From Chloroflexota bacterium (GTDB lineage Bacteria; Chloroflexota; Anaerolineae; CG2-30-64-16): DNA of 8,282 nt. The position numbers were made by a program, and so were the translations under genes. Location: contig JAKPQT010000740.1 in assembly GCA_029555885.1 (NCBI GenBank), forward strand, positions 1 through 8,282, read 5' to 3'. How positions within the stretch are numbered: the first letter of the stretch is position 1; every line of letters begins with the position of its first letter. Under the pieces are notes generated by a model. That model was not told the DNA's origin. It ran no database searches and saw only the letters and a list, made by a program, of their open reading frames with translations. Shown here in pieces: positions 6,639 through 8,282 of the stretch.

Positions 6639-6671
6639 GCTTGAATCATTCAAGCTTATGACGCCAGTATA
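6639..6671 (-). promoter_or_regulatory. Candidate promoter -10 and dyad operator upstream of the glsB-type gene
   Basis: On the minus strand a TATACT box (plus 6666-6671) could be a -10 element; no good -35 is seen. Just downstream lies a perfect dyad GCTTGAA-tca-TTCAAGC (6639-6655), which would cover roughly +5 to +21 of the transcript. That placement fits a repressor site or an early-transcript hairpin. The stress-induced nature of the family makes regulation likely, but no regulator is identified. Confidence 0.35.
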
Positions 6672-6738
6672 ACCCCGCTTCTCTGTCTCCACCATCGGTC
6701 GAAAGCGGATTCTAACATCCGCGTTCGTCCGATTCGTT

Positions 6739-6756
6739 TGTAGGACGCATCCTACA
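6739..6756. other. Short hairpin downstream of the response-regulator gene
   Basis: TGTAGGA (6739-6745) and TCCTACA (6750-6756) form a 7-bp stem with a CGCA loop, 10 nt beyond the receiver gene's stop codon. There is no T-run on either strand. It may act as an RNA 3'-end structure or a weak terminator. Confidence 0.35.
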
Positions 6757-6766
6757 GGCTGCGAGC

Positions 6767-7171
6767 TCAGGCCGCCTGCTGCGGCCGCGGCCGGCTCAGC
6801 CGGGCCACCGCCTCCAGCAGTTGCTCGAACTCGGTGGACTTGTCGAAGAAGTCGTGTGCGCCGGCAGCCAGGCACTCCGTCCGATAGCGGGGCGTCGCGT
6901 GATTAGTCAACATGATGACGGATGTGGCCGGATGCGCCTGGCGGACGCGCTTGAGCACGTCGATGCCGCTGCGGACTGCACCGGAACCCGGCACCTTGAC
7001 GTCCAGGATGGCAATCTCCGGCTCGTGTTGCTCGATTAAATCGAGCGCGGTGGCTGCATCTTCCGCCTGCAACACATGGCCGACCCCATCGACGCGGGTC
7101 AGCATGGCTGTCAGCAGCTTACGCACCACCGATGCATCATCCATAATCAACACAGTCACTTTTTGCGACAT
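6767..7171 (-). CDS. Stand-alone response-regulator receiver protein
   Basis: This 134-residue protein is a single receiver (REC) domain with no output domain, as in CheY/Spo0F-type proteins. It takes a phosphoryl group from a histidine kinase and acts by protein contact. The landmarks are the acidic pair D11-D12 after strand 1 (VTVLIMDD), the phospho-acceptor D57 in AILDVKVPG, the switch T89 in VIMLTN, and K111 in FFDKS. The loop between D57 and the helix that follows is four residues longer than in canonical D-x3-P-x3-G receivers. AGAGGGGG lies just upstream of the ATG and is a strong ribosome binding site. No kinase gene is adjacent, so its partner is unknown. Confidence 0.9.
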   Translation of the reverse strand: MSQKVTVLIMDDASVVRKLLTAMLTRVDGVGHVLQAEDAATALDLIEQHEPEIAILDVKVPGSGAVRSGIDVLKRVRQAHPATSVIMLTNHATPRYRTECLAAGAHDFFDKSTEFEQLLEAVARLSRPRPQQAA

Positions 7172-7266
7172 AGCCCCCTCTGACGCACAGGATAAAACAC
7201 ACCCTGCAACTAAGCTATCAGAGGAGGCCCGAAAGCGCCGTCAGATTTGTCCTACAAGGCACGAGT

Positions 7267-7380
7267 TCAGCCGCCCTTAACGTATTGCTCGAACCACGCG
7301 AGCGTCCGCGCCCAGGCATCCGCGGCCGCATCGGCGTTGTAGCGGGCGCCGGTGTCGTTGTGGAAGGCATGTCCCGCGGA
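7267..7380 (-). pseudogene. C-terminal remnant of a dienelactone hydrolase family gene
   Basis: A short leftward frame ending at TGA (7267-7269) encodes [18 protein letters not shown] followed by [18 protein letters not shown]. This matches the C-terminus of dienelactone hydrolases, where GHAFHN carries the catalytic histidine. The alpha/beta-hydrolase fold normally needs about 230 residues. The nucleophile (Cys or Ser) and acid are missing, and upstream codons (reading [11 protein letters not shown]) do not resemble the family, so this is a broken fragment. The frame stays open to an ATG at about 7433, so a 56-codon peptide is formally possible, but there is no sign that it works. The other open frame over the same bases looks like a shadow. 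Confidence 0.72.
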
Positions 7381-7483
7381 CCCAATATCTTCCGATCTCT
7401 GCCATGACCATCCTCCAACAGTGGATATCTCACGCCCATCGTGCATTCTAAATCAACTTAATCATATACTTTAGCAAAAAGCG

Positions 7484-7492
7484 TGCTATCAT
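7484..7492 (+). promoter_or_regulatory. Extended -10 promoter candidate for the DUF2277 gene
   Basis: TGC followed by TATCAT (7487-7492) lies 44 nt before the start codon, and no convincing -35 is seen at 16-18 bp. The sequence GTGCTATCATTG resembles the -10 regions of the two other rightward promoters of the window. The stretch 7385-7480 holds no recognised gene apart from the open upstream part of the hydrolase remnant. Confidence 0.45.
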
Positions 7493-7535
7493 TGTGGAAT
7501 AATCGTTCCTACACAAAGATAGGAGAGACTGCCCT

Positions 7536-7787
7536 ATGTGCCGGAGCATCAAGCCCCTGTTCAATTTCGAGCCGCCCGCCAGCGAAGACGAGGTGCGGGC
7601 GGCCGCGCTCCAGTTCGTGCGCAAGATCAGCGGCTACCGCCAACCCTCGCGCGCCAACGCGGCCGCGTTCAACGCCGCGGTCGAGGAGATAGCCGCCGCA
7701 TCCGCCCGGCTGCTCGCCGCGCTGGAGACGAACGCTGCCCCCCGGGCGCGGGAGGTAGTTGGCAACAGAACAGGTGTTGCGGTATAA
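7536..7787 (+). CDS. DUF2277 domain protein
   Basis: This 83-residue protein opens with MCRSIKPLFNFEPPA and continues with EDEVRAAALQFVRKISGYRQPSRAN, the hallmarks of the DUF2277 family of small bacterial proteins. Function is unknown. The conserved cysteine at position 2 and the lysine/arginine-rich KISGYRQPSR segment (30-39) are intact. Helices are predicted for 18-31, 40-56 and about 57-64. AGGAGAG (7521-7527) lies 8 nt before the ATG. The last residues (REVVGNRTGVAV) depart from the family's usual Ala/Arg-rich ending, and the stop codon lies inside a TATAAT box that serves the next gene. This suggests that the original 3' end was replaced. It may still be functional since the core is whole. 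Confidence 0.85.
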   Translation: MCRSIKPLFNFEPPASEDEVRAAALQFVRKISGYRQPSRANAAAFNAAVEEIAAASARLLAALETNAAPRAREVVGNRTGVAV

Positions 7788-7788
7788 T
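7759..7788 (+). promoter_or_regulatory. Promoter of the SRA-like endonuclease gene
   Basis: TTGGCA (7759-7764), an 18-bp spacer and a perfect TATAAT (7783-7788). It lies inside the 3' end of the DUF2277 gene, and the TAA stop (7785-7787) is part of the -10 box. The start near 7795 would give a leader of about 70 nt. A 6-bp inverted repeat GCGGAA/TTCCGC (7818-7823, 7843-7848) in that leader could be a regulator site. Confidence 0.7.
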
Positions 7789-7864
7789 CAGTTGCAGCAA
7801 AATATCAACACAGGGGCGCGGAATCTGAGGATGCCGCATTTGTTCCGCCGCAAAGGGGTACACT

Positions 7865-8282
7865 ATGGCTGACCAGACGAGGGAGTTCGAAGTCGGTAGA
7901 GTATATCACCGCAGAAAAGAACTGCATGACGTTTATGGTGGCAATCGGCAGAGTGGCATCGCATCGTGCCGAGACCATCCGTACGTATTCCTGTTTTCGG
8001 CTCCGGCAGGCAAAGACTACGGATACAAGGATGGATGGGTCTCAAAAAACGAGTACCTTTATACCGGAGAAGGACAGTTTGGCGACATGGAACTTCGCCG
8101 TGGCAACCGAGCGATTAAGGATCATGAGGCTAATGGCAAGCAACTACACGTCTTTGAGTTCTATAGAGCTGGTGAGTATACATATGTAGGTGAGTTTTTG
8201 TACTCTGGACACGAATACGAGCATGACATTGACGGGCTCGGACGGGAAAGACAGACCATCCGATTTCACCTTGTGCCGCTGC
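7865..8282 (+). CDS. SRA-like domain endonuclease, N-terminal part (runs off window)
   Basis: The first 139 codons of a gene that continues past the window. The sequence resembles the SRA-like domain of McrA-type, modification-dependent HNH endonucleases (ScoMcrA kind). Landmarks are FEVGRVYHRRKELHDVYGG (8-26), SGIASCRDHP (30-39), YKDGW (54-58), TGEGQFGDM (67-75), RGNRAIKDH (79-87) and RFHLVPL (133-139). SRA domains flip out and read modified cytosines. The nuclease half (usually HNH) would lie outside the window, so the restriction role is inferred. AAAGGGG (7852-7858) is 6 nt upstream of the ATG. GC content is near 50% here, against above 65% in its left neighbours, which points to horizontal transfer. 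Confidence 0.8.
   Translation, partial: MADQTREFEVGRVYHRRKELHDVYGGNRQSGIASCRDHPYVFLFSAPAGKDYGYKDGWVSKNEYLYTGEGQFGDMELRRGNRAIKDHEANGKQLHVFEFYRAGEYTYVGEFLYSGHEYEHDIDGLGRERQTIRFHLVPL

Noticed and set aside
6738..7257. TTGTAGGAC (6738-6746) and its reverse complement GTCCTACAA (7249-7257) flanking the receiver gene, as possible mobile-element ends
   Set aside because: A 9-bp match over about 500 bp is expected by chance, and no target duplication or transposase is present.
7218..7439. A 73-codon minus-strand open frame
   Set aside because: It is in a different frame from the recognisable hydrolase remnant and is Pro/Arg/Thr-rich without family features.
7926..8189. An 87-codon plus-strand open frame at the right end
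   Set aside because: It is a shadow in another frame of the SRA-like gene, which matches its family through the whole stretch.
1..8282. CRISPR arrays, tRNA, rRNA genes
   Set aside because: No regularly spaced repeats and no cloverleaf or rRNA-like sequence were found by eye on either strand.

Overview
The window looks like a chromosomal segment of a GC-rich, free-living bacterium. The gene content (a GH57 glucan hydrolase beside lysS and greA, a DUF2277 protein, a SnoaL-like lipoprotein, an IS630-type transposase) and the heptamer-like repeats would fit Chloroflexota. That assignment comes from gene style only and is not proven here. Housekeeping genes are clearly GC-rich, while the gene at the right edge is close to 50% GC.

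Left part (1-4800, minus strand). The window opens inside an IS630-family transposase (N-terminus only). An intergenic stretch with a 10-bp inverted repeat follows, and then a leftward block that reads greA -> lysS -> GH57. greA and lysS are 20 nt apart and are probably co-transcribed from a promoter with a perfect TATAAT box (4765-4793). That promoter gives greA a leader of about 200 nt. The leader holds a GC-rich structured segment ending in seven U residues and a second 8-bp hairpin, so it looks like a transcription attenuator. GH57 follows lysS after a 73-nt gap that contains a 13-bp perfect inverted repeat built from GTTGAAG-like heptamers.

Middle part (4800-6260, plus strand). A near-consensus promoter (TTGACA-17-TATATT) drives a secreted protein with 28 cysteines, arranged in internal repeats and ending in a PEP-CTERM-like sorting tail. 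This is the least ordinary gene of the window. A SnoaL/NTF2-like lipoprotein with its own promoter follows. It is closed by a strong bidirectional terminator shared with the convergent glsB/yeaQ-type membrane protein gene.

Right part (6300-8282). On the minus strand lie a three-helix GlsB/YeaQ-family stress protein, a stand-alone response-regulator receiver protein, and a 37-codon remnant of the C-terminus of a dienelactone hydrolase. On the plus strand come a DUF2277 protein with an unusual last ten or so residues and then the first 139 codons of an SRA-like (modified-DNA-binding) endonuclease, probably a modification-dependent restriction enzyme. Its promoter overlaps the 3' end of the DUF2277 gene. 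The fall in GC there suggests a transferred segment starting near 7755.

The candidates for something new are the cysteine-repeat PEP-CTERM-like protein, the greA leader, and the junction that brought in the SRA endonuclease. No CRISPR array, tRNA or rRNA was seen.
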